A stretch of 64,000 nt of DNA from Dictyobacter vulcani. Its GTDB lineage: Bacteria; Chloroflexota; Ktedonobacteria; Ktedonobacterales; Ktedonobacteraceae. The position numbers and the translations under genes are program-made. The notes under the pieces are model-generated. The model did no database searches and was not told the origin of the DNA. It worked only from the letters and a program-made list of their open reading frames with translations. Below are positions 16,682 through 24,598 of the stretch, piece by piece. Numbering within the stretch: the stretch's first letter is position 1; every line of letters starts with the position of its first letter. The stretch lies in the NCBI RefSeq assembly GCF_008974265.1, contig NZ_BKZW01000001.1, forward strand, positions 3,472,001 through 3,536,000, read 5' to 3'.

Positions 16682-18025
16682 TCATCCCTCTCTCCTGGAC
16701 CCAGGAGAGGAGCGCGAGGCTTTTCCTGATGGTGAACCCGTCCGTGTACGCAAACGCTGACCAATGACCACGCTCGCATTGCGATCGGCATGGCCCTTCA
16801 TGCCACACGCAGGACACCAGGCCAATGGTGCCCCAGGGGTGTAGCCTGCTGGCTCGGGCCCCTGCTTGGCATGGTAGCGCACAATCAGGCCATGACAACG
16901 GGCGCATTCGCGGCTCGTGTTGCGCGGGTTCACCCGACTCGTGATCATGCCCTCGTTCCACGCTTTATATTTGGCATTGGTGAATATACGCCCCTTCATC
17001 CAGAAGGCTCGTTTGCTGTTCCCTCGGCGACTGTAGCGGCCTTTTTGCGGCTTCAGCTTGCCCAGATGTTCAAATACCAGCACACTCGCCTGATGCTGAC
17101 GAGCAAAGTGGACAATGCGCGCACTGATCAGGTGTGCCACCTGCTCATCCACATGACGGATTTTCTCCCATAATGCCACATTATCGGGTTCGTTTTCGGC
17201 CAGGATACCCGTCTTACGACGGTTGCGGGCGATACGACCAAGCAGCCACTTCCTACGGCCATTTACGCGTTTGCCGCCACTGAGAAAGGTGGTGGCAACG
17301 GTCGAGCCGTCGGCTGTTTGGATGGTACAGACCGCCAGATGATGGTCGAGATTGAGATCAATGGCACAGATGCGTGTCTGGGCATGAGCCAGTTGCACAG
17401 CCACCTTCCCCGGACTGGTGAAGGTCTTTTCGACCGGGGTATGCAACCGCCAATGTGAGCCATGGCGAACCAGCGACGGACTCCCCGGCTCATAGCCATC
17501 GGGCAGGTCACGGCTCAAGAGCCGAACGTTGACCCAAATCCACCTCGCCCCTGTCCAGAGCTTGAGAAGAATGGAGGACGCAGTTCGCCCTTTCCACTGG
17601 CCCTTGTAGAACGTCGGCGACCGATTCCAGGTCCGCGGGGGAACCGGTGGGTGCTCGGTGAAACGCTTCTTTTTGAGGGCCGCTTTCTCTTTGCGCGCAC
17701 GCCACTTCTGCAAGCTCGTCTCAAAGGCATGGGCGGAGCCAAGAGCCGCGTGAATAGCGGCACGGCGAAAGAGGGCAGGAACCTGAGGAGCAATGGCATC
17801 GAGCGGCATCACCGGATCGGGGTTTTCTTCCGTCGCATGGGTCAATGTCTCAAGGGCATGCAAGGCTCTGTGTGAGGAAAGCAACAGCACCTGCTCGTGA
17901 GTTGTGATGACCTCAAAGTAGAAGGAAGCCACTGTGTTGAACAATGCCTGGGTGGTCGTAAACCAGGCAGCATACCGGGATGGATACTGCATTGCTTGTG
18001 TGATGGTTTTCGTTGCCTTTGCCAT
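16682..18025 (-). CDS. tnpB: TnpB, RNA-guided RuvC-type nuclease of IS200/IS605
   Basis: 447-residue TnpB, ancestor-type relative of Cas12. RuvC catalytic residues are all visible: D223 in CAIDLNLDHH, E319 in VLVFEHLGKL, D414 in GHADRNAS. A zinc ribbon (C374, C377, C404, C407) lies between the last two. KAWNEGMITSRVNPRNTSREC is the usual block ahead of it. TnpB cuts target DNA with an omegaRNA from the element's end and favours element retention; it is not needed for transposition itself. The ORF appears intact, so it may be active. Transcribed together with tnpA. Confidence 0.88.
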   Translation of the reverse strand: MAKATKTITQAMQYPSRYAAWFTTTQALFNTVASFYFEVITTHEQVLLLSSHRALHALETLTHATEENPDPVMPLDAIAPQVPALFRRAAIHAALGSAHAFETSLQKWRARKEKAALKKKRFTEHPPVPPRTWNRSPTFYKGQWKGRTASSILLKLWTGARWIWVNVRLLSRDLPDGYEPGSPSLVRHGSHWRLHTPVEKTFTSPGKVAVQLAHAQTRICAIDLNLDHHLAVCTIQTADGSTVATTFLSGGKRVNGRRKWLLGRIARNRRKTGILAENEPDNVALWEKIRHVDEQVAHLISARIVHFARQHQASVLVFEHLGKLKPQKGRYSRRGNSKRAFWMKGRIFTNAKYKAWNEGMITSRVNPRNTSRECARCHGLIVRYHAKQGPEPAGYTPGAPLAWCPACGMKGHADRNASVVIGQRLRTRTGSPSGKASRSSPGSRREG

Positions 18026-18051
18026 GCGATGACTCCCTCCCTTCCTCCCCG

Positions 18052-18462
18052 CTAGATTCCTTTTTGCGCATTGATATAGTGTTGAATGGTCTCAGCACTC
18101 ACTGCACCAGCCGTGCTGGCAAAATAGGAACGGGTCCAGGTCGAAGGCATTTTCTTCATGATAGGGGCGAACTCCCTTCGTAAATGAAAGGACGTGATGC
18201 CCTTAAGTTCTTTCACCACATCAGCGGCACTTTCAGAAGGCCAGACGCGGATAAAAAGATGAATATGGTCAGGTTGAATCGCCAGGGTGAGAATACTCCA
18301 ACCTTTTTCCAGACATTTCTCTTCGAGTATCTGTTGACACCGTTCTTTGATGGGACCCGTAAGAATGGCTTTGCGACGACGAGGACACCAGATGAGATGA
18401 TACACAATAAGATGGACGCGGTGCTCGTCACGCTGATACTGCAATGTACTCGTTTTTTCCAT
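18052..18462 (-). CDS. tnpA: TnpA, Y1 HUH transposase of IS200/IS605
   Basis: 136-residue single-strand DNA transposase. The HUH metal site is QPDHIHLF (H66, H68) and the catalytic tyrosine is Y129 in [11 protein letters not shown], the normal family length and spacing. It excises and integrates the element as single-stranded circles by recognising the end hairpins. The stop is 26 bp upstream of tnpB. The start ATG 18462 lies only 6 bp beyond a good -10 box, so the mRNA may be leaderless. Confidence 0.92.
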   Translation of the reverse strand: MEKTSTLQYQRDEHRVHLIVYHLIWCPRRRKAILTGPIKERCQQILEEKCLEKGWSILTLAIQPDHIHLFIRVWPSESAADVVKELKGITSFHLRREFAPIMKKMPSTWTRSYFASTAGAVSAETIQHYINAQKGI

Positions 18463-18468
18463 TGTTGC

Positions 18469-18497
18469 AGTATACAGGAGAAAAGACGATATTGCAA
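18469..18497 (-). promoter_or_regulatory. sigma-70-type promoter of tnpA
   Basis: On the minus strand TTGCAA (complement of 18492-18497), a 17-bp spacer, then TATACT (complement of 18469-18474). The predicted transcription start falls at or just before the tnpA ATG. Confidence 0.65.
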
Positions 18498-18584
18498 CAA
18501 GCGAGGGCTAAAGCCCACGAGAAACCCGCCTATCCGCCTGGGTTCAAACCACAGCGGCTTGCGGCGGGTTACGCTTATGTCAAG

Positions 18585-19661
18585 AAGGATGCTGCAACGC
18601 AGGTGACCGACCAGCAATGGACGGTCACCTACGATGCCAATGGCAACATGACCAAGAAGGATTACACCGGGGCATCCAGTTATTCATCAACCTATAGTGG
18701 TTACAACGCGGACAATGAGCCAACCTCGGCCAGTAGTACAGGAAGTGCGAATGGCAATCCGACTTCAGGAAGTGCGACCTATGCCTATGATGCCAATGGC
18801 AATCTAACCAGTGTTACCAATGGCAGCGCGGGCGCTGGAGCCGTCTCCTATGCGCAGAGTCATACCTATAATACCGCCAACCAGGATGTCAGCGGCACAG
18901 GCACCTTTAGTGGTTCCACCCAGAGCTATACCTTTGGCTATAGCGGAACAGACCAGACGGATCGTGTTACTAATGGAGGCACGGCCACGGTCTATACCAG
19001 CCTGGGCTTAAGCACCGAGAAGACCACGGGTGGCACCACCGAGTATGTGCGCTGTAGCTGTGGCCTGCTCAACAGTGAGCGCACCCCGGACGGCAAAGCC
19101 TACTACTATCTCTTTGATGGGCGTGGCTCCATTGTCCGAATGACCGATAGCACAGGCGCCGTCGTCAACCAGTATGGCTACGATCCCTTTGGCGGAGACG
19201 CCTCGCGCACCATCGTGGTCAACAATCCCTGGCGCTATGCGGGCGGCTACTATGAGAGCAACACCGGCCTCTACAAGTTCGGCATCCGCTATCTCGATAT
19301 CCAGTTCAACCGCTGGACCCAACGCACCCCCGTCGGCGGCAGTCTGCAGGAAACGCTCAAGCCTAACCCGTATGAGTATGCTGATGATAATCCTGTCAAT
19401 GAAACTGATAGTAGTGGAAGAGATCCCATTACTACTTTTGGAGAATGTGCTTCTGGTGGTCTCTCTTTTATAATGGCAAGGTTAGTGGGTGTTTTAGCTG
19501 TTGCTACAACGTTGGGACTTTTTACAGACTGGGCTGCTGGCGTCGCGACTGGGCTGGCTGCTAGTATATTCGGATTTTCGACCGGAGTTTTTGCTGGAAT
19601 AGCATTCGGAGTAGGACTTTTTCTTGTAGGGCTTTGTGGTCTGATCGCCTTTGACCAGTAG
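18585..19661 (+). CDS. RHS repeat protein, 5' truncated, with hydrophobic tip 1
   Basis: C-terminal part of an RHS/YD-repeat protein. YD repeats ([24 protein letters not shown]) lead into the RHS core: [39 protein letters not shown], and the closing [16 protein letters not shown]. After the core comes a unique tip of about 80 residues, Gly/Ala-rich and hydrophobic (two or three membrane-type segments), with exactly two Cys (FGECAS and VGLCGL). RHS proteins usually form a cage that delivers such variable tips as toxins. The 5' half is missing where the IS200/IS605 element begins, so any export signal is gone. The open frame starts at 18444 inside the element. Confidence 0.8.
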   Translation, partial: KDAATQVTDQQWTVTYDANGNMTKKDYTGASSYSSTYSGYNADNEPTSASSTGSANGNPTSGSATYAYDANGNLTSVTNGSAGAGAVSYAQSHTYNTANQDVSGTGTFSGSTQSYTFGYSGTDQTDRVTNGGTATVYTSLGLSTEKTTGGTTEYVRCSCGLLNSERTPDGKAYYYLFDGRGSIVRMTDSTGAVVNQYGYDPFGGDASRTIVVNNPWRYAGGYYESNTGLYKFGIRYLDIQFNRWTQRTPVGGSLQETLKPNPYEYADDNPVNETDSSGRDPITTFGECASGGLSFIMARLVGVLAVATTLGLFTDWAAGVATGLAASIFGFSTGVFAGIAFGVGLFLVGLCGLIAFDQ

Positions 19662-19836
19662 CCAAAATCGTTCTGTTCATGAATGATTGCATGATTCTTC
19701 ATGTGATAGGTTGATAGTAATCTTATGTTATCATTCTAATGACGTTATTACAGCTATTTCTTATTTTCTGGTTGGCTGAATCTCTATGATTGAGCCTCAC
19801 TAATTGGTGAATGGGGAGGAAAAGGTTGAAAAAAGT

Positions 19837-19892
19837 GACGCGTCCCGGTATGGTTGCCTTATGCAAAAAATACAACCATACCGGGACGCGTC
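19837..19892. repeat. 20-bp perfect inverted repeat beside a transposase remnant
   Basis: GACGCGTCCCGGTATGGTTG (19837-19856) and its exact complement (19873-19892) enclose a 16-nt loop. It directly precedes the decayed transposase, so it may be an end or a fused pair of ends of a former insertion sequence. Confidence 0.65.
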
Positions 19893-19895
19893 CCA

Positions 19896-20282
19896 CCAAA
19901 TTTGCCCCAAATTAGCGTGTTCAGCAAGAGGCAAGGTCGGAGGGGCAATATTGGCGTGCATTGCCGCAACCGCAGATGCTATCGGTGTCGCACATACGGG
20001 CACACCTTTAGTGAACGACGCGGAACGGTACTCGAAGGACTTCGCCAGCCAACAGAATTCATTGTTATTGTGTTCATACTACTCTCGTATGGCTGTCCTG
20101 TTCAAGCGATTGAGCATACCTATGGGTTGGATGAACGAACCATTGCTCATTGGCGTGATCGCGCAGGAGCGCCTTGCCACACCATCCACGGGGCTCTCGT
20201 GGAGTGGGAACAAGCCGAGCAATTGTTGCAGCGCTTTTGAGGCAAAACGATGCTCAATACAGCATTCATTGAGCGCTTGAAT
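19896..20282 (+). pseudogene. decayed IS1-like transposase with the catalytic core deleted
   Basis: Reads as an N-terminal zinc-finger/HTH part (CYRCRTYGHTFSERRGT, then LDERTIAHWRDRAG) of an IS1/InsA-like transposase. The first cysteine pair of the zinc finger is already lost. After a stop near 20240 comes a fragment NTAFIERLNS, the C-terminal signature that normally follows the DDE catalytic domain in such transposases. The 300-plus residues between are gone, so this is an internally deleted, inactive copy. Confidence 0.6.
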
Positions 20283-20409
20283 AGTAGTAAGAAGACTTTT
20301 CTGTATGTTACCTACATACTAACGAAACGTTTACTGATTTATTTAAGAAAGGGAGCAGGAAAATGAAACCATTAGGTAAGAATAATTGGATTAATCTTAT
20401 TTTTTTATT

Positions 20410-20415
20410 TATTAG
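20410..20415. repeat. target-site duplication TATTAG, left copy
   Basis: TATTAG stands immediately before the left end of the IS1634 element; the same six bases follow its right end at 22153-22158. Six bases is within the range known for IS1634-family insertions. Confidence 0.85.
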
Positions 20416-22152
20416 CCCACATTCCGCAGGGTAATTGACAGGAAATCTAAAATTCGATAAGGTAGTCTCAGCACAAAAAGGAGCAGAAAAAGAGCATGCA
20501 ACGAGCTGAGGATTACCAGAACGAACGGTTGGATCATTTGGGTATTGTCGCGGGAGCCTGTCAGGAAATAGGCTTGGCCGCGTGGTTGGATGCCTTGGAA
20601 CCGAAACAGCAACGTGTGGTGAGTTATGGAACTGCAACCGTCGCCATGATTCTCAACGGCTTGGGTTTTGCCAATCGCCAACTCTATCTGGTCCCACAAT
20701 TCTTCGAGAACAAGCCGGTTGCCCACCTGCTGGGAGCAGGTATCAGCGCTGATATGCTCAACGACGATTGCCTGGGACGTACCCTGGATTGGCTCTACGC
20801 GCAAGATGTGACCACCGTGTTCGCTGGCATCGCCCATCAGGCCCGCCAACGCTTTGGGGTGAAAGCACGGCATCTTCATGTGGATACCACTTCCTTTTCG
20901 GTCAATGGAGCCTACGAAACCAACCAGGAAAACGAGCACGTGATTGCCATTACCCATGGCTACTCGCGGGATCATCGCGAAGATCTCAAACAGTGGATGT
21001 TGGCACTGGCGACCACGCATCAGGGAGATATTCCGCTCTTTTTGCAGCCTCTTTCGGGGAACAGCAGCGATAAAGAGAGCCTGGTTAAGGTTATTGCGGA
21101 TCTGCATGCTCAATTGCGGCAGCAAGAGCCCGAAGAAAAAACCATCTACGTCTCCGATAGTGGTCTCTACAGTACGGCAAATGTGCGCCAGCTCAATCAA
21201 GCTGGGGTGAGGTGGGTCAGTCGTGTTCCTGAAACCAGCAAAGAAGCCAAAGCTGCCGTGATCCAAGCCGAGGATGCGTGGCAGCCCAGCGCTGATGGGA
21301 CACGCAGCATGATTGTGCAGCAGATGGATCTGCCGCAAGGACCGGAGCGTTGGATCGTGGTTCGCAGTGTCGATGGGGTCAAGCGCGCGTTGCAGACGGC
21401 TCGCAAGCAAGCTGACAAGCAGGTAGACGCGTGGGCAAAGAAGCTGTGGCATGTGAGCACCAAGTCGTTTGCCTGTCGAGAGGATGCGCAACAGGCCTGG
21501 GAGCAGAGCTTGAAAGGCCTGCCGGAGTGGCTGGAAGTCTCGGTGGAACTCAAGAGCCAGGCGGTCTTTGAAGGACGAGGCCGTCCTGCTCGGGATGCGG
21601 AGCCAAGCGGGCTGCGCTGGAGTGTCACATCGCAGGTCATCCTCAACGAAACGAAGCTGCTGGCCTACGCTCAGCGCAAAGCCTGTTTTGTCATCGCCAC
21701 CAATGTCGTGGATGAAGCGGACACCTCCAATGAGGAGGTGATCAGCCTGTATCTGGAGCAGGGCAGCGTAGAACGGGGCTTCCGTTTCTTGAAAGATCCC
21801 TTGTTTCTGGCCTCCTCGGTCTTTGTAAAAAAACCAGAACGCATTGTGGCATTGAGCTTGATCATGGTGCTCGCGTTGTTGGTGTACCGTCTGGCTGAAC
21901 ATCGCTTGCGTGAGCAATTGCTGGCAAGCGGGCAAACGATCCCCAATCAAGTCAACAAGCCTACGGCTCGACCAACGATGCGCTGGGTGTTCCAATGCTT
22001 TGAAGGCATTGAATTGTTGCAGATCCGCACAGGAACCAGAACGGAGTCGGTTGTCCTCCGCTTGCAGCCACTGCATCAAAAGATCCTTTCGTTACTGGGA
22101 CCAGCCTATCAACAATTCTATTTTTTTTCAGATTGAAACTGCGGAATGTGGG
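20416..22152 (+). mobile_element. IS1634-family insertion sequence, complete
   Basis: 1737 bp bounded by 14-bp perfect terminal inverted repeats, CCCACATTCCGCAG at 20416-20429 and its complement at 22139-22152, and by a 6-bp direct duplication. It carries one transposase gene with no visible defect. The intact ends, undecayed duplication and intact gene argue for a recent insertion. Confidence 0.92.
20496..22136 (+). CDS. IS1634-family DDE transposase
   Basis: 546 residues. The N-terminal 100 residues are the DUF4277 region typical of this family (LNGLGFANRQLYLVPQFFENK). The DDE residues are visible as HVDTTSFSV (D), YVSDSGLYS (D) and QGSVERGFRFLKDP (E). It catalyses cut-and-paste movement of the surrounding element. 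AAGGAG precedes ATG 20496 by about 12 nt. A 555-codon antisense frame over it is a coding shadow. Confidence 0.93.
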   Translation: MQRAEDYQNERLDHLGIVAGACQEIGLAAWLDALEPKQQRVVSYGTATVAMILNGLGFANRQLYLVPQFFENKPVAHLLGAGISADMLNDDCLGRTLDWLYAQDVTTVFAGIAHQARQRFGVKARHLHVDTTSFSVNGAYETNQENEHVIAITHGYSRDHREDLKQWMLALATTHQGDIPLFLQPLSGNSSDKESLVKVIADLHAQLRQQEPEEKTIYVSDSGLYSTANVRQLNQAGVRWVSRVPETSKEAKAAVIQAEDAWQPSADGTRSMIVQQMDLPQGPERWIVVRSVDGVKRALQTARKQADKQVDAWAKKLWHVSTKSFACREDAQQAWEQSLKGLPEWLEVSVELKSQAVFEGRGRPARDAEPSGLRWSVTSQVILNETKLLAYAQRKACFVIATNVVDEADTSNEEVISLYLEQGSVERGFRFLKDPLFLASSVFVKKPERIVALSLIMVLALLVYRLAEHRLREQLLASGQTIPNQVNKPTARPTMRWVFQCFEGIELLQIRTGTRTESVVLRLQPLHQKILSLLGPAYQQFYFFSD

Positions 22153-22158
22153 TATTAG
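22153..22158. repeat. target-site duplication TATTAG, right copy
   Basis: Matches the six bases before the left end. The second TATTAG lies in frame with the broken two-TM gene. Confidence 0.85.
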
Positions 22159-22360
22159 TATTGCTGGACTTATTATAATTTTCCTAGTAAAGGTTCCACC
22201 TTTCAGATATATAGGTATAGTACTAATTATGATTGCATTTTTTTATTTGCTTATCCAGGTATTTCGTAATCGAAAGCTATAGAGTAAGACTTTCGAGCGT
22301 GTCAGGCAGATGCCTTTTAAACTCTTTTTGCTCCATTTTGCATATGGTGATCACGCCTTG

Positions 22361-22897
22361 GATGGCAAAGCCTACTACTATCTCTTTGATGGCCGGGGTT
22401 CTATTGTCCGTATGACCGATAGCACGGGCGCCGTCGTCAACCAGTATGGCTACGATCCCTTTGGCGGAGACGCCTCGCGCACCATTGTCGTCAACAATCC
22501 CTGGCGCTACGCCGGCGGCTACTATGAGAGCAACACCGGGCTCTACACGTTCGGCATCCGCTATCTCGACGTCCAGTTCAACCGCTGGACCCAGCGCACC
22601 CCCGTCGGCGGCAGCCTGGCCGAGACGCTCAAGCCTAACCCGTATGAGTATGCCGGCGATAATCCTGTCAATGAGGTCGATCCGAGTGGAAGATTTGACG
22701 TTTCACAAACATGTTGGGATGCAGTAGCCGCTGTTTTTATTACAGCTGTAGTGGGTATTGTTCTTGCTACTATAAGCGCTGGCATAGGGCTTGCGGCATT
22801 TGCTGCTATTGTGACTGCCACATCTCCTGAGGTTGCTGTCGGAGCAGGTTCAGCCTGTATTGCAGCTGTTATTAGTAAGTCGTTAGGTATTGGTTAA
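22361..22897 (+). CDS. orphan RHS core end with hydrophobic tip 2
   Basis: Starts abruptly inside the RHS core: DNA from GATGGCAAAGCCTACTAC onward is nearly identical to the first RHS copy (19096-19400). It closes with [16 protein letters not shown] and continues into a different tip of about 70 residues: [16 protein letters not shown]..., Ala/Val/Ile-rich, with two Cys (SQTC, GSAC). Without the upstream RHS shell it resembles the displaced 'orphan' C-terminal cassettes described for enterobacterial Rhs loci, which can recombine onto a full gene. An in-frame ATG at 22310 exists but has unrelated upstream residues. Expression is doubtful. Confidence 0.7.
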   Translation, partial: DGKAYYYLFDGRGSIVRMTDSTGAVVNQYGYDPFGGDASRTIVVNNPWRYAGGYYESNTGLYTFGIRYLDVQFNRWTQRTPVGGSLAETLKPNPYEYAGDNPVNEVDPSGRFDVSQTCWDAVAAVFITAVVGIVLATISAGIGLAAFAAIVTATSPEVAVGAGSACIAAVISKSLGIG

Positions 22898-22919
22898 CTA
22901 TCAATTAAATGTATTCCAA

Positions 22920-22977
22920 AGTGTCAGGATAAAATTATTTTATCCTGGCACTCGTATCTCTTTTCATTGAAAAGAGA
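22920..22977 (+). terminator. hairpin pair after RHS tip 2
   Basis: AGTGTCAGGATAAAA (22920-22934) pairs with 22938-22952 with one mismatch. A second hairpin, TCTCTTTT/AAAAGAGA, follows at 22957-22977. It lies between tip 2 and the small membrane gene. Confidence 0.6.
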
Positions 22978-23059
22978 GAAGGTATACACTATTAATTTTG
23001 GTATACTAGAATATTTTCTTGTGCGATGTGATGCACTAAGCAAAAGAAAGGTATAGTTA

Positions 23060-23356
23060 ATGTCAAACTTTATCTTATCCTACAGTCAGATTATTCCCTT
23101 TATCATTGCCATTTTTATTGGTGCGGGTATTTTTGCTATATTTCCTTTAATTTCTTTTGAAAAGACACGAACAGCCCATAGAGTCGATCGTACTTCAGTC
23201 ATCCTTGGCTTTACAGCCATTATCGTTGGGGTATTGATTTTTGTATATGCGCTTTTAATACTTGCTTCTTCTGGCTTTGTTGTTAAAACTCTGATATATA
23301 CAGTAATAGTGTCGGTAACAATGATATGGCTAACTAAAAGATATCGTTCATCATAA
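23060..23356 (+). CDS. small three-TM protein after RHS tip 2 (candidate immunity)
   Basis: 98 residues with three hydrophobic helices (residues about 8-30, 45-70, 72-92) joined by a basic loop (FEKTRTAHRVDRTS) and ending KRYRSS. No family recognised. AAAGGTATAG precedes ATG 23060. It follows an RHS tip cassette and is followed by another, the arrangement expected of toxin-immunity pairs. Given that tip 2 is itself membrane-type, an inner-membrane immunity protein is a reasonable guess. Confidence 0.6.
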   Translation: MSNFILSYSQIIPFIIAIFIGAGIFAIFPLISFEKTRTAHRVDRTSVILGFTAIIVGVLIFVYALLILASSGFVVKTLIYTVIVSVTMIWLTKRYRSS

Positions 23357-23387
23357 ATAACAAAGTGCTTGGCAAAAATATATCAGG

Positions 23388-23710
23388 GCAGCCTGGCCGA
23401 GACACTCAAGGCCAACCCGTATGAGTATGCCGATGATAATCCTGTGAATAATGTGGATCCAGGTGGAAATATATCAATAGCTGGAGCTTGTATCGCCGCA
23501 GCCTTAGCTGCTGTAGCTCTTGGTGCAGTGACGCTCAGTGTAACTTTATTTACTGGTGGAGCAGATATTCCAGCTATTATTGCTGCACTCGGCTTATGGG
23601 GTAGTGGAGAATTGGCTATTGCAGGTGTGACCATTGATGGGGCTGTCCTTATCGGTTGTCTTGGTGGCATTGCTACTGAGGCTTTTACCGAAGCTTCCTC
23701 GAGCATGTAG
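23388..23710 (+). CDS. orphan RHS core end with hydrophobic tip 3
   Basis: Retains only the last 24 or so residues of the RHS core ([27 protein letters not shown]), then a third unique tip of about 80 residues: NISIAGACIAAALAAVALG..., hydrophobic, with two Cys (AGAC, LIGC). The repeated part begins at 23388, inside the open frame that starts at 23369. It is the shortest core fragment, so its own translation is uncertain. It may be a stored cassette. Confidence 0.65.
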
Positions 23711-23730
23711 AGCATACTGTGGTAAAGTAC

Positions 23731-23781
23731 TACCATGTCAACACTCTGAAAAATATTATCTTTCAGAGTGTTGACATGGTA
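23731..23781 (+). promoter_or_regulatory. 21-bp perfect hairpin between RHS tip 3 and the next gene
   Basis: TACCATGTCAACACTCTGAAA (23731-23751) and its exact complement (23761-23781) with a 9-nt loop. No strong T run. It is far longer than the local terminators and sits just before the ribosome site of the following gene. Confidence 0.65.
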
Positions 23782-23800
23782 AATAACGTGGAGACAAAAA

Positions 23801-24154
23801 ATGATTGCTTTCCTTGTTAGAAATTGGTTTATTGTATCTTTAGCTATCGCTTCTTTCCTATCTATCGGATCAAGTCTCCTTACACTTATTTTACAAAAGA
23901 GACTTGGCATTCCTAAACCAGGGCTACGACCACGTAGAGGCTTCGGTATCTTTGTATCTCTCGTTTGTCTTTTTTTCGGCATTGCCCTTTTTGTATGTGC
24001 AATTGTGCTGTCCTTTCTTTTCTATCGATCACTTTTTCCACATTGGATTATTGGTTTTTTAATTGGTACCTTCATCATGACGCTTGTATTCACCTGGATG
24101 GCTTACAAAATAGGAGCAAATACATTTTCTAGTGTAAAGAACTTGTCGCATTAA
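23801..24154 (+). CDS. small three-TM protein after RHS tip 3 (candidate immunity)
   Basis: 117 residues, three hydrophobic helices with a basic, Pro-rich loop (KRLGIPKPGLRPRRGF) after the first. No recognised family. The GTGGAG site precedes ATG 23801. Gene order repeats: RHS tip, hairpin, small membrane protein. It shows no obvious sequence similarity to the 98-residue neighbour, as would fit a cognate pair specific to its own tip. Confidence 0.6.
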   Translation: MIAFLVRNWFIVSLAIASFLSIGSSLLTLILQKRLGIPKPGLRPRRGFGIFVSLVCLFFGIALFVCAIVLSFLFYRSLFPHWIIGFLIGTFIMTLVFTWMAYKIGANTFSSVKNLSH

Positions 24155-24169
24155 TGTGGCCATTTACTA

Positions 24170-24225
24170 AATGATGAAGGATAGGATAAATCAACACAGG
24201 AATTATCTTATTCTTCATTATAGTG
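24170..24225 (+). terminator. imperfect hairpin after the 117-residue gene
   Basis: AATGATGAAGGATAGGATAA faces TTATCTTATTCTTCATT with several mismatches. Possible terminator, weak. Confidence 0.35.
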
Positions 24226-24278
24226 ATACATAAGTCCTATCATTAGACCTGGTAAAATAGTTGTTGTTCATAAGTGGT

Positions 24279-24598
24279 TATGTGCGCTGTAGCTGTGGCC
24301 TGCTCAACAGCGAGCGCACCCCGGACGGCAAAGCCTACTACTATCTCTTTGATGGCCGTGGCTCCATTGTCCGAATGACCGATAGCACAGGCGCTGTCGT
24401 CAATCAGTATGGGTACGATCCCTTTGGCGGAGATGCATCGCGCACCATCGTGGTCAACAACCCCTGGCGCTATGCGGGCGGCTACTATGAGAGCACCACC
24501 GGCCTCTACACGTTCGGCATCCGCTCTCTCGATATCCAGTTCAACCGCTGGACCCAGCGCACCCCGTCGGTGGCAGCTTGGCCGAGACGCTCAAGGCC
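24279..24598 (+). pseudogene. RHS core fragment 4, frameshifted and split
   Basis: Near-identical to the RHS core at 19044-19345 ([15 protein letters not shown]... [12 protein letters not shown]...). At 24562-24565 it has CCCC where the other copies have CCCCC, which throws the frame out. At 24598 the similarity stops at GGCC and resumes at 25111 (AACCTGTATGAGTATGCTAA), so a 512-bp segment is inserted. No tip survives. Confidence 0.8.

Larger units (their letters stand above)
16506..18580 (-). mobile_element. IS200/IS605-family element (tnpA + tnpB)
   Basis: A Y1 transposase and TnpB gene on the same strand, 26 bp apart, bounded by subterminal hairpins: GGCGCCACC/GGTGGTGCC at 16550-16587 near the right end, and GGGCT/AGCCC plus AACCCGCC/GGCGGGTT around 18503-18570 near the left end. 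These elements have no inverted termini or target duplication, so exact ends cannot be read; limits are approximate. GC content is visibly higher than in neighbouring genes. It separates a truncated GH8 gene from a truncated RHS gene, so a deletion or rearrangement accompanied or followed insertion. Confidence 0.75.
19662..20362. other. region between RHS tip 1 and the interrupted small gene
   Basis: About 700 bp holding a 20-bp perfect inverted repeat (19837-19892) and a decayed transposase (about 19896-20282). The first 140 bp are AT-rich with no feature I can name. Confidence 0.5.
20363..22282 (+). pseudogene. 58-residue two-TM gene interrupted by IS1634 element
   Basis: Removing the insertion sequence and one copy of its 6-bp duplication restores a perfect open frame of 58 codons: MKPLGKNNWINLIFLFIS joined to IAGLIIIFLVKVPP and ending VFRNRKL. 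It has two hydrophobic helices and a basic tail. AGGGAGCAGG precedes ATG 20363. It lies downstream of RHS tip 1 in the position where the other two tips have small membrane genes, so it may be an inactivated immunity-like partner; that is inference. Confidence 0.8.

Noticed and set aside
20412-22079. 555-codon antisense frame across the IS1634 transposase
   Set aside because: It mirrors the transposase exactly, has no ribosome site, and its residues show no family pattern; a shadow of the sense gene.
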